A stretch of 64,000 nucleotides of DNA from Plasmodium relictum (taxonomy: Eukaryota > Apicomplexa > Aconoidasida > Haemosporida > Plasmodiidae). The DNA is taken from the NCBI RefSeq assembly GCF_900005765.1, contig NC_041681.1:372001-436000 (forward strand). The letters run 5' to 3'. A model generated the notes under the pieces. It was not told the DNA's origin, ran no database searches, and saw nothing but the letters and a program-made list of their open reading frames with translations. The translations under genes were made by a program, and so were the position numbers. Below are positions 26,486-37,183 of this stretch, piece after piece (position 1 is the first letter of the stretch; every line of letters begins with the position of its first letter).

Positions 26486-27529
26486 GAAATGGATGAAAAA
26501 AACTAATTAAAAAAGGAATTCACAAATATAAAGATGAAAAAATAGATAAATTGAAGTAATAGAATCAAAAATAAAACAAAGAGATAACATTAAAGAAATA
26601 TATTTATACAAATATAAATGAAGAAAAGCACTTTTAAATTATATATAAACGATATACAATTTTTTTTTTTTTGGAAAAATTTTTAGTATTAAAGAGGTAC
26701 TGAATATATTTAAAAAGTTATAGCGCATATATATATATATATATTTACGCATATTTGCATACAAGAATAAAAAAAAAAAAAAAAAAAAAGACAAAATTTG
26801 TTTATTATATTATCTTTATGAATAAAGCAAATAAACAATTTTTTCATATTTTGTATCCAAAAAATTTGAAGTATCTATAGTTTTTTTATGTATAATTTGA
26901 CTCCTCATAATTTTATAATTATCGTTTCTATATCAAAAATTTTAAAAAATTCCCCCAAAAATTATGAGTATAATTTTTGTCCCTTTTTGTCATTAGATAA
27001 GTTAAATTTCTTTTCTTTTTTTTTAATTTTTGCTTTTAATTTGTTTATTAAATTTTCTTTTTTTTTTATTAGTCTTATAAATTTAGATTTAAAAAAAAGA
27101 AAAAAAAAAAAGTATAAATAATATAAAAATTTTTCTTTTTCTTTTTTTCTTTTTTTCTTTTTTTTTTTTGTATAATATGTATATTGTTTGATATGTTAAT
27201 TAAAGTATTTTTATAATAAACAACATGTTTATTAAATTATTTAATACAATATTAACTCTAAAATAACTATTGAACTATTACTTAAATATTTATTGAAATA
27301 TTTACTAAAATACTTATTAAAAATTTAATATTTATTTTAAAATATTTATAAAGATATTTATTAATTTATTAAACAAAACAGATGCTATATATATATATTA
27401 TATTATTAAAATATAAATTGAAATAATTTAAAAAAAAAAAAAAAAATAGCAGCATATAAATAATGATAAATTATAGAATCAAATAATTAAACTATAATAA
27501 AAGTACTTGAAAAAAATTTTTACTTTTTT
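26486..27529. other. Convergent intergenic region, 1.04 kb
   Basis: Holds the 3' UTRs of the LITAF-like gene (plus) and S12 (minus). Most is poly(A)/(T) and AT repeat, but about 26888-27000 is visibly less AT-rich and is open for 77 codons on the plus strand (reported as a finding). I cannot support a gene here. Confidence 0.55.
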
Positions 27530-28462
27530 TTATTTTTCATTACTTTGTTGAAACTTTTTATTTCTATAATAGGTATTAAAATGAAAAATATTAATAGGTA
27601 CGTTTTCATTAAGAGATAAAGGTTTTTCTCTTAAGTTTTTATCTTTATCAACATAGTTAAACCATTTATATTTATTAAATTCTTCTATATCTTTTTTAAT
27701 AGTTATGTGTTTAAAGTTATATCTTTCAACTAAATGTTTTCTTTTGTCTTCTGATAATTTCACACCATATTTACTTCTACCTCTAAATCTATTTTTAACA
27801 GGTAATAAGTCATAAACTCCTCTAATAGCTTTATAATTACATCCTGGAATATCTTTACATCTTCCTCCTCTTACTAAAATAATACTATGAGTATTTAAAT
27901 TATGGCCTATTCCTGGAATATAAACAGAAACTATTCTACCAGTAGATAACCTCACACGAGCTATCTTTTTTAATCCAGAATTGGGTTTCTTGGGAGTTTG
28001 TACTCGAACTTTTAAACATATTCCTCTTTTTTGAGGAGCTCCTTCTAGCCATTTTGATCTCCAGTTTTTTTTTTTTAATTTCGGTATTTGTTTTGGTCTC
28101 CTTTTATAAAATAGTCTTCCTCTTATATTTTTTGTACTAAAGTATCTATGATCAGTTATACCATAAAAATATTTTTTTCCATTAAAATTTTCTCCACTTT
28201 TATTAATTACTGTATGAATATAATTTTTATTACTATTTGCATAATATGCACTTTTTACATAATATAAACCTTTTGTGTAATTTGTAACTCTTGTATTTAA
28301 TAATTCCACATTTTGAAAATTCTTATTAATTATTTTCAAATCAGGTAAATAAGAAATATTCTTAGCTAAACTAAAATTCTGAACTTTTTTTAAAGCTAAA
28401 CTTTTCTTTACATTTTGAAAAAATCTTTTATTATTAATTTTATTTGAAATACTATAGAACAT
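27530..28462 (-). CDS. Organellar (probably mitochondrial) small-subunit ribosomal protein S12
   Basis: Single exon, 310 residues, ATG at 28462. S12 forms part of the decoding centre of the bacterial-type small ribosomal subunit. The conserved core lies at about residues 127-250: [21 protein letters not shown], then [33 protein letters not shown] and [13 protein letters not shown], all hallmark S12 strings. About 125 N-terminal residues precede it; the first ~40 are basic, rich in Ser, Asn and Phe and lack acidic residues, suiting a mitochondrial presequence. There is no hydrophobic signal peptide, which argues against an apicoplast leader (the apicoplast genome normally encodes its own S12). 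A ~55-residue C-terminal extension is not part of the bacterial family. The location is inferred. Confidence 0.93.
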   Translation of the reverse strand: MFYSISNKINNKRFFQNVKKSLALKKVQNFSLAKNISYLPDLKIINKNFQNVELLNTRVTNYTKGLYYVKSAYYANSNKNYIHTVINKSGENFNGKKYFYGITDHRYFSTKNIRGRLFYKRRPKQIPKLKKKNWRSKWLEGAPQKRGICLKVRVQTPKKPNSGLKKIARVRLSTGRIVSVYIPGIGHNLNTHSIILVRGGRCKDIPGCNYKAIRGVYDLLPVKNRFRGRSKYGVKLSEDKRKHLVERYNFKHITIKKDIEEFNKYKWFNYVDKDKNLREKPLSLNENVPINIFHFNTYYRNKKFQQSNEK

Positions 28463-28916
28463 CGTAATATTTTATGACATTTATTTCTAGATTATTTAAT
28501 TTATATTTTTTATAATTACTATTTTTTTTTTTTTTTTTTTTATTTAATATTATCCTACTTTTATTGTATAATAACATAAAAATTTTGAAATTTAAACATT
28601 TTTAAAAAATTAAGATTTTCTTTTTTTTTTTTTTTAAATAATTAAAAAAACTACAAATAAAAATAAAAAAATTAAAAAAAAAAAAAAAAAAAAAAAGATA
28701 TATATAAAATAACAAAATAATATTCCCATCAAATTTTGAAAAAAAGCAAAATAAAATAAAATATATAATAATATGTATTTCTAAATACATATATTATTTC
28801 TTTTTTTTTTTTTTCTTTTGCTTTGACGAAGTCATACACAAAAAAAGATAAAAAATATTAATTTAAATTTTTATATAGATAAGTATATTTTTATTTACAA
28901 TTTTTCTTTCCTTTTA
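28463..28916. other. Intergenic region, 0.45 kb, same strand
   Basis: Lies between the start of S12 and the stop of the exosome gene, both minus. Poly(A)/(T) tracts only; presumably S12 promoter plus exosome-gene 3' UTR. Confidence 0.65.
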
Positions 28917-29891
28917 CTAAAAAAAATAATTATTATTTAAATAAGTTTCCATTTTGTTTAAATGCAATTTATAATTTTTTTTAATATTTTGATGTAAGAA
29001 TTTAGAAACTTGACAAGCATAAGATTCTGATAGCAAAAATAATTCTCTTGAAATACCTAAATGATTTTTTATTAAAATATTTGATAAAACTTTATGAAAT
29101 TCTGGAGCTACGATGAAACAAAACGCACTACTACAATATAATTCTACTTCTTCATTTAATGGATCTAAAATAACCTTAGGTATATATTTAGAATTCTTAT
29201 ATTCATAAAATAATTTATCCTTATTTTGTTGATATTCGTCTTTATTTTCTTTATTATTATTATCCTTATCAAAAATAAAATTTGATGAAGAATATTTTTT
29301 ATCAATAAAATTTTGATATTTTTGTTTATCAACAATACCTATATTAATAGAGTTAATTACATAATTTAAACTTATATTATTATATATACAAATTAAAATC
29401 ATGGAATTAATAATACTTGATAATATATATGAACATTCATGAAGAATTTGAACTTTGAAGTAAAATTGTTGAAATTTATATAAACTGTGGTCTAGTATTT
29501 GCTCAAAATTTTTGGTAATAATTTCTTCAAAAATTTTTTCCCTTTCAGTTCTATTTCCATTAATATTTTTTATTTTTATATTAAATTGGGCATATTCAAT
29601 ATCTTTACTAAACATTAAATTATTTTGTGTAGGGCCTATTAATGTACTAGCTACTAAACTTTTTGATCCATTTCCTAAAATTATTTTTTTATCTCCTTTT
29701 ATTTCATAATTATAATCACCACCAATAATTTTTATTAATTTATTATTAGTATTTTTATTATATATTTCATAGTTAATATTCCCACTTATATATTTACAAG
29801 TTTTATTTTCTTCATTTATCTGATCAATATCAATGTGTATAGGCAATATAGAATCAAAAGAACGGTTGTCTGATCTTTTCTCAATTTCCAT
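28917..29891 (-). CDS. Exosome complex RNase PH-like core subunit (RRP46-like)
   Basis: Single exon, 324 residues, ATG at 29891. RNase PH-fold proteins make the six-membered ring of the eukaryotic exosome, which channels RNA to the processive nucleases for 3'-5' decay and rRNA processing. Visible features in family order: RSDNRSFDSILPI at the start, KYISGNINYEIY, a GNGSKSLVASTLIGPTQ strand-turn, NRTEREKIFEEI...ILDHSLYKFQQFYFKVQIL, a helix with SSIINSMILICIYNNISLN, and VILDPLNEEVELYCSSAFCFIV. The arrangement fits RRP46/RRP41 best; I favour RRP46 because the basic phosphate-binding signature of an active RNase PH is not obvious. An Asn/Lys-rich insertion separates the two halves of the domain at about residues 200-235. 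MTR3 or RRP41 identity cannot be excluded. It shares a short divergent upstream region with PPCS. Confidence 0.8.
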   Translation of the reverse strand: MEIEKRSDNRSFDSILPIHIDIDQINEENKTCKYISGNINYEIYNKNTNNKLIKIIGGDYNYEIKGDKKIILGNGSKSLVASTLIGPTQNNLMFSKDIEYAQFNIKIKNINGNRTEREKIFEEIITKNFEQILDHSLYKFQQFYFKVQILHECSYILSSIINSMILICIYNNISLNYVINSINIGIVDKQKYQNFIDKKYSSSNFIFDKDNNNKENKDEYQQNKDKLFYEYKNSKYIPKVILDPLNEEVELYCSSAFCFIVAPEFHKVLSNILIKNHLGISRELFLLSESYACQVSKFLHQNIKKNYKLHLNKMETYLNNNYFF

Positions 29892-30451
29892 TCTTCAAAA
29901 AGTATAAAAAAAAAATTCAAATAGTAAATATATATATATATATTATATAAAATACAAAATAATGAGAATTTCTCTAAAATACTTTAATAACATTTATAAA
30001 AAAAAAAAAATAGTAAAGATATATATTAATTCATTTAAAAATATTGTAAATGAAATAATGAATTGCTAAAAAAAAATATAATAAAACCAAATATGAAAAC
30101 TTAAAGTTTTAATTCAAAAAATTAATTTACATCCTTTCACAGAAATACTTCAGTTAAAACCAGCATTTTAGCATAAAAATAAAATAAAATAAAATATAAT
30201 GAAATGAAACAAAGTAAAATATAATAAAATGAATAAAATTTAATAAAATAAAATGAAATAAAGTAACTATGTATTCAAAAAAAATGTTTTTTAAAAATAT
30301 AAGATATTTTAAGTTTAAACGAATTTTTTTTCTTTTTTTTTTTTTTTTTCTTCTTGTTTTTGAGTTTTTGAATGCATCAAATTAATTTGAGTAGAAATTT
30401 TTTAAAAAAAAAAGTATTTTATAGAAACAATTTTTGAGAAAAACATAAATA
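29892..30451. other. Divergent intergenic region, 0.56 kb
   Basis: Shared upstream region of the exosome gene (minus) and PPCS (plus). Mostly A-rich; about 30121-30180 is less AT-rich than its surroundings and may be an untranslated leader or regulatory segment. Confidence 0.6.
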
Positions 30452-31837
30452 ATGATTCCTAGTATCAGATGCTATAATGAAGATCCGGAATTTTTTCAAT
30501 GTAAACTAATACCTAATAACTTAAAAAAAATTTTAAAAAATTTAGAAAAATTTGTTGAAAATGAAAATATAATTTTGATTACTTCAGGTGGTACTAAGGT
30601 ACCACTTGAAAAAATTGAAATTAGGAATATAGATAATTTTTCAACAGGAACTAGAGGAGCACTTATTTGTGAATATTTTTTAAAAATAAATAAAAAAGTG
30701 ATTTTTTTACATAGAAGAGGATCAGCGATACCTTTTGAACATCACTTTAAAAGTTTATCAAAAGTGGATAATATAGACATTGTTAATAACGAAATTGCTT
30801 TTAATTTAAATGAAGAAGAGAAAAAGATAATATTACAGAATGTTAAAAATTACAAAATGTATTCTAAAAATATTTTTTTTATTTCCTTTGATACTGTTTT
30901 TGAATATAGTTATTATTTAATTGAAATTTGTAATTTATTAAATCGAACTATAGAAGAAAAATATACTAGGTATATAAATACTATAAAAGTAGAAGAAAAT
31001 TTTAAATGCAATTCACCATTTCAATTATATATTCAAAATTTTTTTAATGAATTGTTGTTGTTTTTCACTAATTATGAAGATGCAATTTTTTTTAAATCAA
31101 ATAAACATAAAGCCTATAGATTATTACGACAAATGGATATATTTAAAGGTCTTCATTTAGAAAATATTAAAAATAATGAATTTCTGCAAGAAATGCATAG
31201 TTTTTTTAAAAGCACATCAAATATTTTGAATAATATCGTTAAAATTAAGAAGTACATATTACAAAAAGATCATAGAGAAAATATAATTTTAGAAATTAAT
31301 TTTTTAATTAGTAGAATGAATTATACTACTGAGAATTGCTTTACAGAAGATCGAATATTAAATGAATATAAAAATGAAAATTTAAAAAGTAATAATAATA
31401 TAAAAAAAAAAAATAGAAATGAATTAAAAGGATTATTACCAACAAATCATTTAGTTATACTTTGTGCTGCTGTCAGTGATTTTTATATTCCTTTAAATAG
31501 GTTATATGATGGTAAAATAGAAAGTACAACATCTATTAATTTATTAATGAGTGTAACACCTAAGTTTTATAAACTCATAAATAAAAATTTTTTTTTTCTA
31601 AAATTATGTATTTTTAAATTAGAAAGTGATTCAAATGTACTCTTTAGAAAATCATATGAAAAAATACAATATGCCGATATGTTAATAGCAAATGTGTTAT
31701 ACAATAGATATAATTATGTTTCTGTTTTCACTGACTCATATCATTTTATTCCATTATACAAATCCCAATCTGAACCAATTGAAAATAAAATATGCCATCA
31801 TATATGTGAACACTTCAATTATATGAAAAATATATAG
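30452..31837 (+). CDS. PPCS: Phosphopantothenate-cysteine ligase (CoaB-type)
   Basis: Single exon, 461 residues, ATG at 30452. It joins 4'-phosphopantothenate and cysteine in the second step of coenzyme A synthesis from pantothenate, in the cytosol. The N-terminal nucleotide-binding region shows ITSGGTKVPLEKIEIRNIDN, then FSTGTRGALICEYFL and VIFLHRRGSAIPFEHH, which is the eukaryotic PPCS signature (GGT and NFS-GxRG elements). The second conserved block, VILCAAVSDFYIP near residue 335, matches the family AAVSDF segment. An insertion of roughly 150-200 residues, Asn/Lys-rich in part, separates these blocks, making the protein longer than the human enzyme (311 residues). The last 60 residues (YADMLIANVL, VSVFT) match the C-terminal Rossmann half. 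Plasmodium depends on pantothenate uptake and this pathway, so the gene is expected to be essential (established for the pathway, not shown here). Confidence 0.93.
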   Translation: MIPSIRCYNEDPEFFQCKLIPNNLKKILKNLEKFVENENIILITSGGTKVPLEKIEIRNIDNFSTGTRGALICEYFLKINKKVIFLHRRGSAIPFEHHFKSLSKVDNIDIVNNEIAFNLNEEEKKIILQNVKNYKMYSKNIFFISFDTVFEYSYYLIEICNLLNRTIEEKYTRYINTIKVEENFKCNSPFQLYIQNFFNELLLFFTNYEDAIFFKSNKHKAYRLLRQMDIFKGLHLENIKNNEFLQEMHSFFKSTSNILNNIVKIKKYILQKDHRENIILEINFLISRMNYTTENCFTEDRILNEYKNENLKSNNNIKKKNRNELKGLLPTNHLVILCAAVSDFYIPLNRLYDGKIESTTSINLLMSVTPKFYKLINKNFFFLKLCIFKLESDSNVLFRKSYEKIQYADMLIANVLYNRYNYVSVFTDSYHFIPLYKSQSEPIENKICHHICEHFNYMKNI

Positions 31838-33209
31838 AAATATGATTTCTTATATTTGTTAGGATGTATTATTATACATAAATTTTTTTTTATATTTTAA
31901 TTTATTAAGATTATCTAACTTTTGTTTAATTATTTTTAACTTATATATGTCTAAATTATATAATTCTGTATACTATCTTATTAAGTTGCATATTTTTTTT
32001 TTTTTTTTTTCATAAGAATATTTGATCAAACTTTCATGATTCTTTTTTTCTTAAAAAATTAAAAGGAAAAAAGTATTACAATTATGATAAAATTATATTG
32101 TTTCTTTAACTAATAAAAAAGTAGCAAGTTCATTTTTTTTCAAAGAAAAAAATAGTGATACTTATTTTAAAAATGCTTCCTGAATGAATGAAATTAACAT
32201 TAGTCATAATAAAATATTGTTGTAGATATGTTTGTAACTATATTATATATTTATTAATTTAATAAAAAATTTTAATTTAAAAAAAAAGAAATATATCATA
32301 AATCGAAGATCATATTATTTTTATCACAGAAAAAAGAAATGTTGTAAATTTATAAAGAAAATATTCTTAATTATTTTAAATTAAACGAGATTGAAAATAA
32401 ATGATTTAACTACTCTACATATTCATAAAGAAATATAACAACTTTTTATTAAATAAAATGTTTTATCTAATCATGTAAATCCAAAAATTGTATATATTTA
32501 ATAAAAAATATATAAAAAAATAAAGCAAAAATATAAGCTTCTCTATAATTATATTATGTGTTACTGAATATAAAAAATTTTCTACTATTTTTCTTATTAT
32601 TTATTAGCATGTATATATATATATATTATCTTATAATTGAAATAACAGTAGTTTACTGTATGAGTTTTCCTTTTATATAAATTTAAATAAAGTCACAATT
32701 CATCTTTTTTATTTTATTATTTTAAAAATATATTATCAATGTTAAAAATAAGATAAAAATATAAATGAATATATTATTTATAAAACATATAAAATAATAA
32801 AAATAATATAAAACCTTTTTAATTTAACATAAAAAAAAAAAAAAAAATTAAAACATAATTCTTAGAAATAAAAAATTTAGAGAAATATTATTTTTTAAAA
32901 TAATTTTTTTTTCTCTTCTAAATTTTTTTTTTATATAATATATATATTTTTAATTTCATCTTATATGCATGAATTAGTGCTTTATATAGAAATGGTCAAA
33001 AATAAAATATAAAAAAAATAAAATATATTAAAATAAAATTTGGATTACAAAAATTATTATATATATATATATATATATATACATGTAAATAAATAAGTAT
33101 ATATATATATATATATATGTATTTATAAATTAAAGTTTTATCTTTATATATGTTTTATTTTTCATTTTTTAAATATATTTTTTATTTTTTTATATAATTA
33201 ATAATAAAT
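31838..33209. other. Intergenic region, 1.37 kb, head-to-tail
   Basis: Lies between PPCS and the U2AF65-like gene, both plus. Holds (AT)n runs at about 33057-33118 and poly(T)/(A) tracts. No coding signal. This gap is where I place the junction between two blocks that I recall as lying on different P. falciparum chromosomes. Confidence 0.6.
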
Positions 33210-36200
33210 ATGAAGGAAAAAAATGAAAAACGTTTAGATTCAACTGAGAAAAGGCAAAACCATAGCTCAACCGAACGTAAAAGTGGTGAAGAGCATTATT
33301 CAGAAGAAGGATATATAAAAAGAAAAAAATTACAAGAAAGAAAAAAAAAAATGAAATTTGAAAAAGAAAGAGAAAAAGAAAGAGAAAGAGAAAAAGAAAG
33401 AGAAAAAGAAAGAGAAAGAGAAAAAGAAAAAGAAAGAGAAAAAGAAAAAGAAAAAGAAAGAGAAAGAGAAAGAGAAAAAGAAAAAGAAAAAGAAAAAGAA
33501 AAAAAAAGAAAATACGAAGAGATGAAAAGAAGAAAGTTAGAAGAAAGTTATAATAGTGATAGAAAAAAAAAAAAAAAAAAAAAAAAGTACAGTGAAGATA
33601 GTAGTACGAATACTTATTCAAGTAAAAGTAGTGATGACTCTAGTAAGAATTATGAGAAAATAAGACGTGACAAAAAATATAAGTATAAAAATAAAAGTAT
33701 GGGAAGTGAAAGTTGTTCTGATAGTATGACGATGAATATAAAAAAAAATAGAAGCAAAGAAAGATTAAAAAAAAAACGGGATAGAAGTATCGAATATAAA
33801 ATAAAAGGGAAATATAGAAATGTGGAGATACGAATGAAAAGTAAAAATAGAGACAAAAGCCTAGAAAGAAAAATAAAAGATAGATATAGAGATAAAAGAA
33901 TTAGAAAAAGTAGCAGTCGTAATAATAGCAATAGTAGTAGCTATAGTGGAGATAGTACTAGTAGTAGTAGCAGAAGCAGAAGTAGAAGCAGAGTCAGGAG
34001 TAGTAGTAGAAGCATAAATAAAAGAAGAAGAGTAAGTAGCATAGAAAGAAAAATGAAAGATAGGTATAGAAGCAGTGACAGATACAGAAGTATCGATGAT
34101 AGAAGTTCAGAAAGATATAGTAGATCGAAAAAAAGAAAAAGAGATAGAAATAAAAATTATAAATTTGATTCTCCACCAGAATCTTATAATGAGGAAATGG
34201 AAATGAAATCACCAAAAAATACTATTACTGACAATAAAAATATTGGAATTATTAGTAATAATGATACTATAAATAGTAATAATATAATAAGTAATGAAAC
34301 AGCAATAATTAACAATACAAGTTCGAATAATAATATTGAAAATTTAATTCAAACATTAAACAATAATATGATTAATAGTAATACTAATAATAATAATGAT
34401 ACCAACAACATTTACAACAGTATTAGTGGAACCTCTATATCAAATGACAGCAAATTAATTAATAATATGCTTATTGATAATAGAAACAAAATAGATGAAA
34501 AAAATTTATTACTAAATCAATCCCATTTAAATATTCTTTTAAATAATCAACTAAAATTAAATAGTCAGTCGTTGCATCATTTATATAATAATGCATTAAG
34601 TATAAATGAATTATGTTTATCTATTGATTCTAATATAGAGAAGACCGCTAGAGAGCTATATGTTGGGAATATACCTCAACACATTGATGTTCAGCAAATC
34701 GTAAAATTTTTGAATACTTGCCTATTGATTTTATATAATAAAGAAAATGAAAATGAAAGCATTTGTTTAAAAGCATGCATAAGAGGTGATACTCATTATG
34801 CTTTCGTTGAATTTAGAAGTATTCAAGATACATCTAATTGTATGTTATTAAATGGAATTAACTTTTTCGGTAATAATCTAAGAATAGGTAGACCCAAAAC
34901 ATTTCCTGTCGAATTAAATAGTCTAATACCATCAGCAACTATTCCTGCAATAGATAACTATTATTTATCACAAGGATTATTAGGATTGAGGGCTTTTTCT
35001 ATTTTCTGCCAAAATGAAGAAAAAATTAGAAATGATTATTTGCCTATTAATATGATTAAATTACAAAAATTATGTGTTTCTAATATATCTAAAAATAATG
35101 AAACAAGTAAAATTAAAGAACTTTTAGAAGCATTTGGTGAAGTTAAAAATTTTGAATTTTTTGAAGGTGAAGAATGCTCAGATACATATATATGTTTAGT
35201 AGAATATAATAATGTTGAAAATGCTATACAAGCTCATAAAATATTAAATCAAAATACTAGTTACAAAATTCAATTTGAATATGAAATTTTAAATGATCCA
35301 GTTATTAATAAATTAGTGAAAAAGAAATATATGAAATCAGAAAATTCGATTTTAACTGTTCAAGTTCCCACAAAAGTTATTGTTCTTAATAAGATAGCTA
35401 CTTTTGAAGAACTTTCAGATAATAATGAATATAAAGATATAATAGAAGATATAAAGATTGAATGCGAAAAATTTGGAAAAATCATTGAAATAGTCTTACC
35501 AATTTTCAGTCAAGCTACTTATGAATATTTAAAAAATTTTCAAAAAATTGAAAATAATAATGCATGTGAGGATTCGGATGGAGAAAAAGAAAAAAATTTA
35601 CTTGATAATATAAAAGAAAAACAAAATGGGGAAGAAATACATTTTAACGATAATAATATCAAAAGAAAAATTGAAACAAATAAAGATGATAACACATCAC
35701 ATGAAAAAGGGAATAGTAGTATTAATAACGATGGTATCATATATGATAATACAAGTAAAAATGATACAGTTGATAATATAAGTAATGAAAAAGAAAAAGA
35801 TCTGACTAATGTAAAAATGGAAAATGAAAATTGCAATTTTCCAAATGAAGAGAAAAATAATATAAATAACAATAATGAAATAAATGACGAAACAAATATA
35901 AATGTAAAAAATAGTGAAGAAAATAATAAACAAAATGAAAGCAAAAATAATCAAAATGAAGATTTAACACACCCAAATTATGATCTAACTTCAATTGGAT
36001 GTGCTTTTATATATTTTGAAAATATTGAATCAGCAACAAAAGCAAGGAAGGAGTTAAGTGGCAGGAAATTTGGAGCTAATATTATAGAAGCTAATTATTT
36101 TAGTGAAAAAAAATTTTTAATGAAAAATTTCAAAAATGTTAAATATAATTATAAAAAATCTCATTCTTCTCTTTTTAATTTAAACTTAAAATTAGGAAAT

Positions 36201-36233
36201 TATACTTATTCTGATTACTCTGAAGATGATTAG
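33210..36233 (+). CDS. U2AF65-type splicing factor: RS/EK-rich N-terminus, two RRMs, C-terminal UHM
   Basis: Single exon, 1,007 residues, ATG at 33210. U2AF65 binds the polypyrimidine tract near 3' splice sites and recruits U2 snRNP. Residues ~50-105 are an EKEREK charged repeat and ~130-330 are Ser/Arg-rich with SRSRSRS-type runs. RRM1 (~479-570) contains ELYVGNIPQHI and YAFVEFRSIQDTSNCMLLNG, closely following U2AF65 RRM1. RRM2 (~617-690) has LCVSNISKN and ELLEAFGEVKNFEFF. The C-terminal RRM is a U2AF-homology motif: VIVLNKIATFEEL, EYKDIIEDIKIECEKFGKI, then GCAFIYFENIESATKARKEL and GRKFGANIIEANYF. A long Asn/Asp/Glu insertion (~780-925) interrupts the UHM between its strands. I recall another U2AF large-subunit gene in P. 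falciparum on a different chromosome, so this may be a paralogue rather than the main U2AF65. Confidence 0.85.
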   Translation: MKEKNEKRLDSTEKRQNHSSTERKSGEEHYSEEGYIKRKKLQERKKKMKFEKEREKEREREKEREKEREREKEKEREKEKEKEREREREKEKEKEKEKKRKYEEMKRRKLEESYNSDRKKKKKKKKYSEDSSTNTYSSKSSDDSSKNYEKIRRDKKYKYKNKSMGSESCSDSMTMNIKKNRSKERLKKKRDRSIEYKIKGKYRNVEIRMKSKNRDKSLERKIKDRYRDKRIRKSSSRNNSNSSSYSGDSTSSSSRSRSRSRVRSSSRSINKRRRVSSIERKMKDRYRSSDRYRSIDDRSSERYSRSKKRKRDRNKNYKFDSPPESYNEEMEMKSPKNTITDNKNIGIISNNDTINSNNIISNETAIINNTSSNNNIENLIQTLNNNMINSNTNNNNDTNNIYNSISGTSISNDSKLINNMLIDNRNKIDEKNLLLNQSHLNILLNNQLKLNSQSLHHLYNNALSINELCLSIDSNIEKTARELYVGNIPQHIDVQQIVKFLNTCLLILYNKENENESICLKACIRGDTHYAFVEFRSIQDTSNCMLLNGINFFGNNLRIGRPKTFPVELNSLIPSATIPAIDNYYLSQGLLGLRAFSIFCQNEEKIRNDYLPINMIKLQKLCVSNISKNNETSKIKELLEAFGEVKNFEFFEGEECSDTYICLVEYNNVENAIQAHKILNQNTSYKIQFEYEILNDPVINKLVKKKYMKSENSILTVQVPTKVIVLNKIATFEELSDNNEYKDIIEDIKIECEKFGKIIEIVLPIFSQATYEYLKNFQKIENNNACEDSDGEKEKNLLDNIKEKQNGEEIHFNDNNIKRKIETNKDDNTSHEKGNSSINNDGIIYDNTSKNDTVDNISNEKEKDLTNVKMENENCNFPNEEKNNINNNNEINDETNINVKNSEENNKQNESKNNQNEDLTHPNYDLTSIGCAFIYFENIESATKARKELSGRKFGANIIEANYFSEKKFLMKNFKNVKYNYKKSHSSLFNLNLKLGNYTYSDYSEDD
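33355..33510 (+). repeat. Purine-only coding repeat (GAAAGA/GAAAAA hexamers)
   Basis: Imperfect hexamers encoding alternating Glu-Lys and Glu-Arg in the splicing factor. The coding strand is all purine across the run. The Phe/Leu frame on the other strand is an artefact. Confidence 0.93.
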
Positions 36234-37183
36234 GCTATTTCCAATGAAATAAATATGATAAACAGAATAAGTCTATCAAATAAAAAAATTTTCTCAAAAA
36301 TATATATATATAGAATTAACTTTTTTTTTGTCAAATATAATATGAAAAAGAATTGAAGTAAATATTATATTTGTAGTTTTATTAAATCTATATTTTTTAT
36401 TCTCAAAATTTTTATTAATAAAAATATAAATATTTAAATACATATATATATATATATATTGAAAAAAAAATATATACATTTAAAAACAGGTATCTTTAAA
36501 TTTTTTTTTTTTTTTTCTTTTTTTAGAATATCTAACATTAAAAAAAAAAAAAAAAAAAGCAATACTTGAAGAGTAAAAAAATAAATACAATTACTTTTTT
36601 TTTTTTTTATTCATTTTTTTATCTTTTTAGAGAAAACAACGTTCAACGTATTTCACTATTATTATTAAGTTATAATAAAAATTTGTCAAACTTAAAATAT
36701 GTAAAATAATATATCCTAAAATTAAAAATTTATATAAATACAGATAGACTTGTCTTGTAAAACAAATTTTATATATACATTTTTTTTTTTAATTTTTTCT
36801 ATATATATTTTTTAAAATAAGGACTTTTTTAATTTTTTATAATTATTTATAGTCTTTAATATTTTTGATATATTCTTTTGTATTTTTTTAAAAGTTTTCA
36901 TATAATTTAAAAAATTTATATTTCAATCCTATATTTAAATTTTTTGGTAACTTTTTTGTTTATTTCACAAATAAATGATTATTAGATTTTTTTTTTTTTT
37001 TCATTAATGATAAAAATGTTTTTTTTTATATTTAACAAAATTAGTAAATAATTTTAAACTTTTCATTAATTTATACTTACGTTTTATGTTTTTCTCATTA
37101 TTTTAAATAATCTCAATTTTATTTATTTCATAAATTTTTTAACATATTTTTTTTTTCAATATGCTTCATATAAATATATATAT
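36234..37183. other. Convergent intergenic region, 0.95 kb
   Basis: Holds the 3' ends of the U2AF65-like gene (plus) and SDA1 (minus). Poly(T)/(A) and short AT repeats; nothing else supported. Confidence 0.65.

Noticed and set aside
31838-33209. var, rif or other subtelomeric gene remnants at the presumed synteny junction
   Set aside because: I searched by eye for Cys-rich DBL-like or exon-2-like coding stretches and found only AT repeats and homopolymers.
33190-33621. Minus-strand Phe/Leu-repeat open frame opposite the splicing factor
   Set aside because: Antisense shadow of the EK/ER coding repeat; the plus frame contains clear RRM domains downstream.
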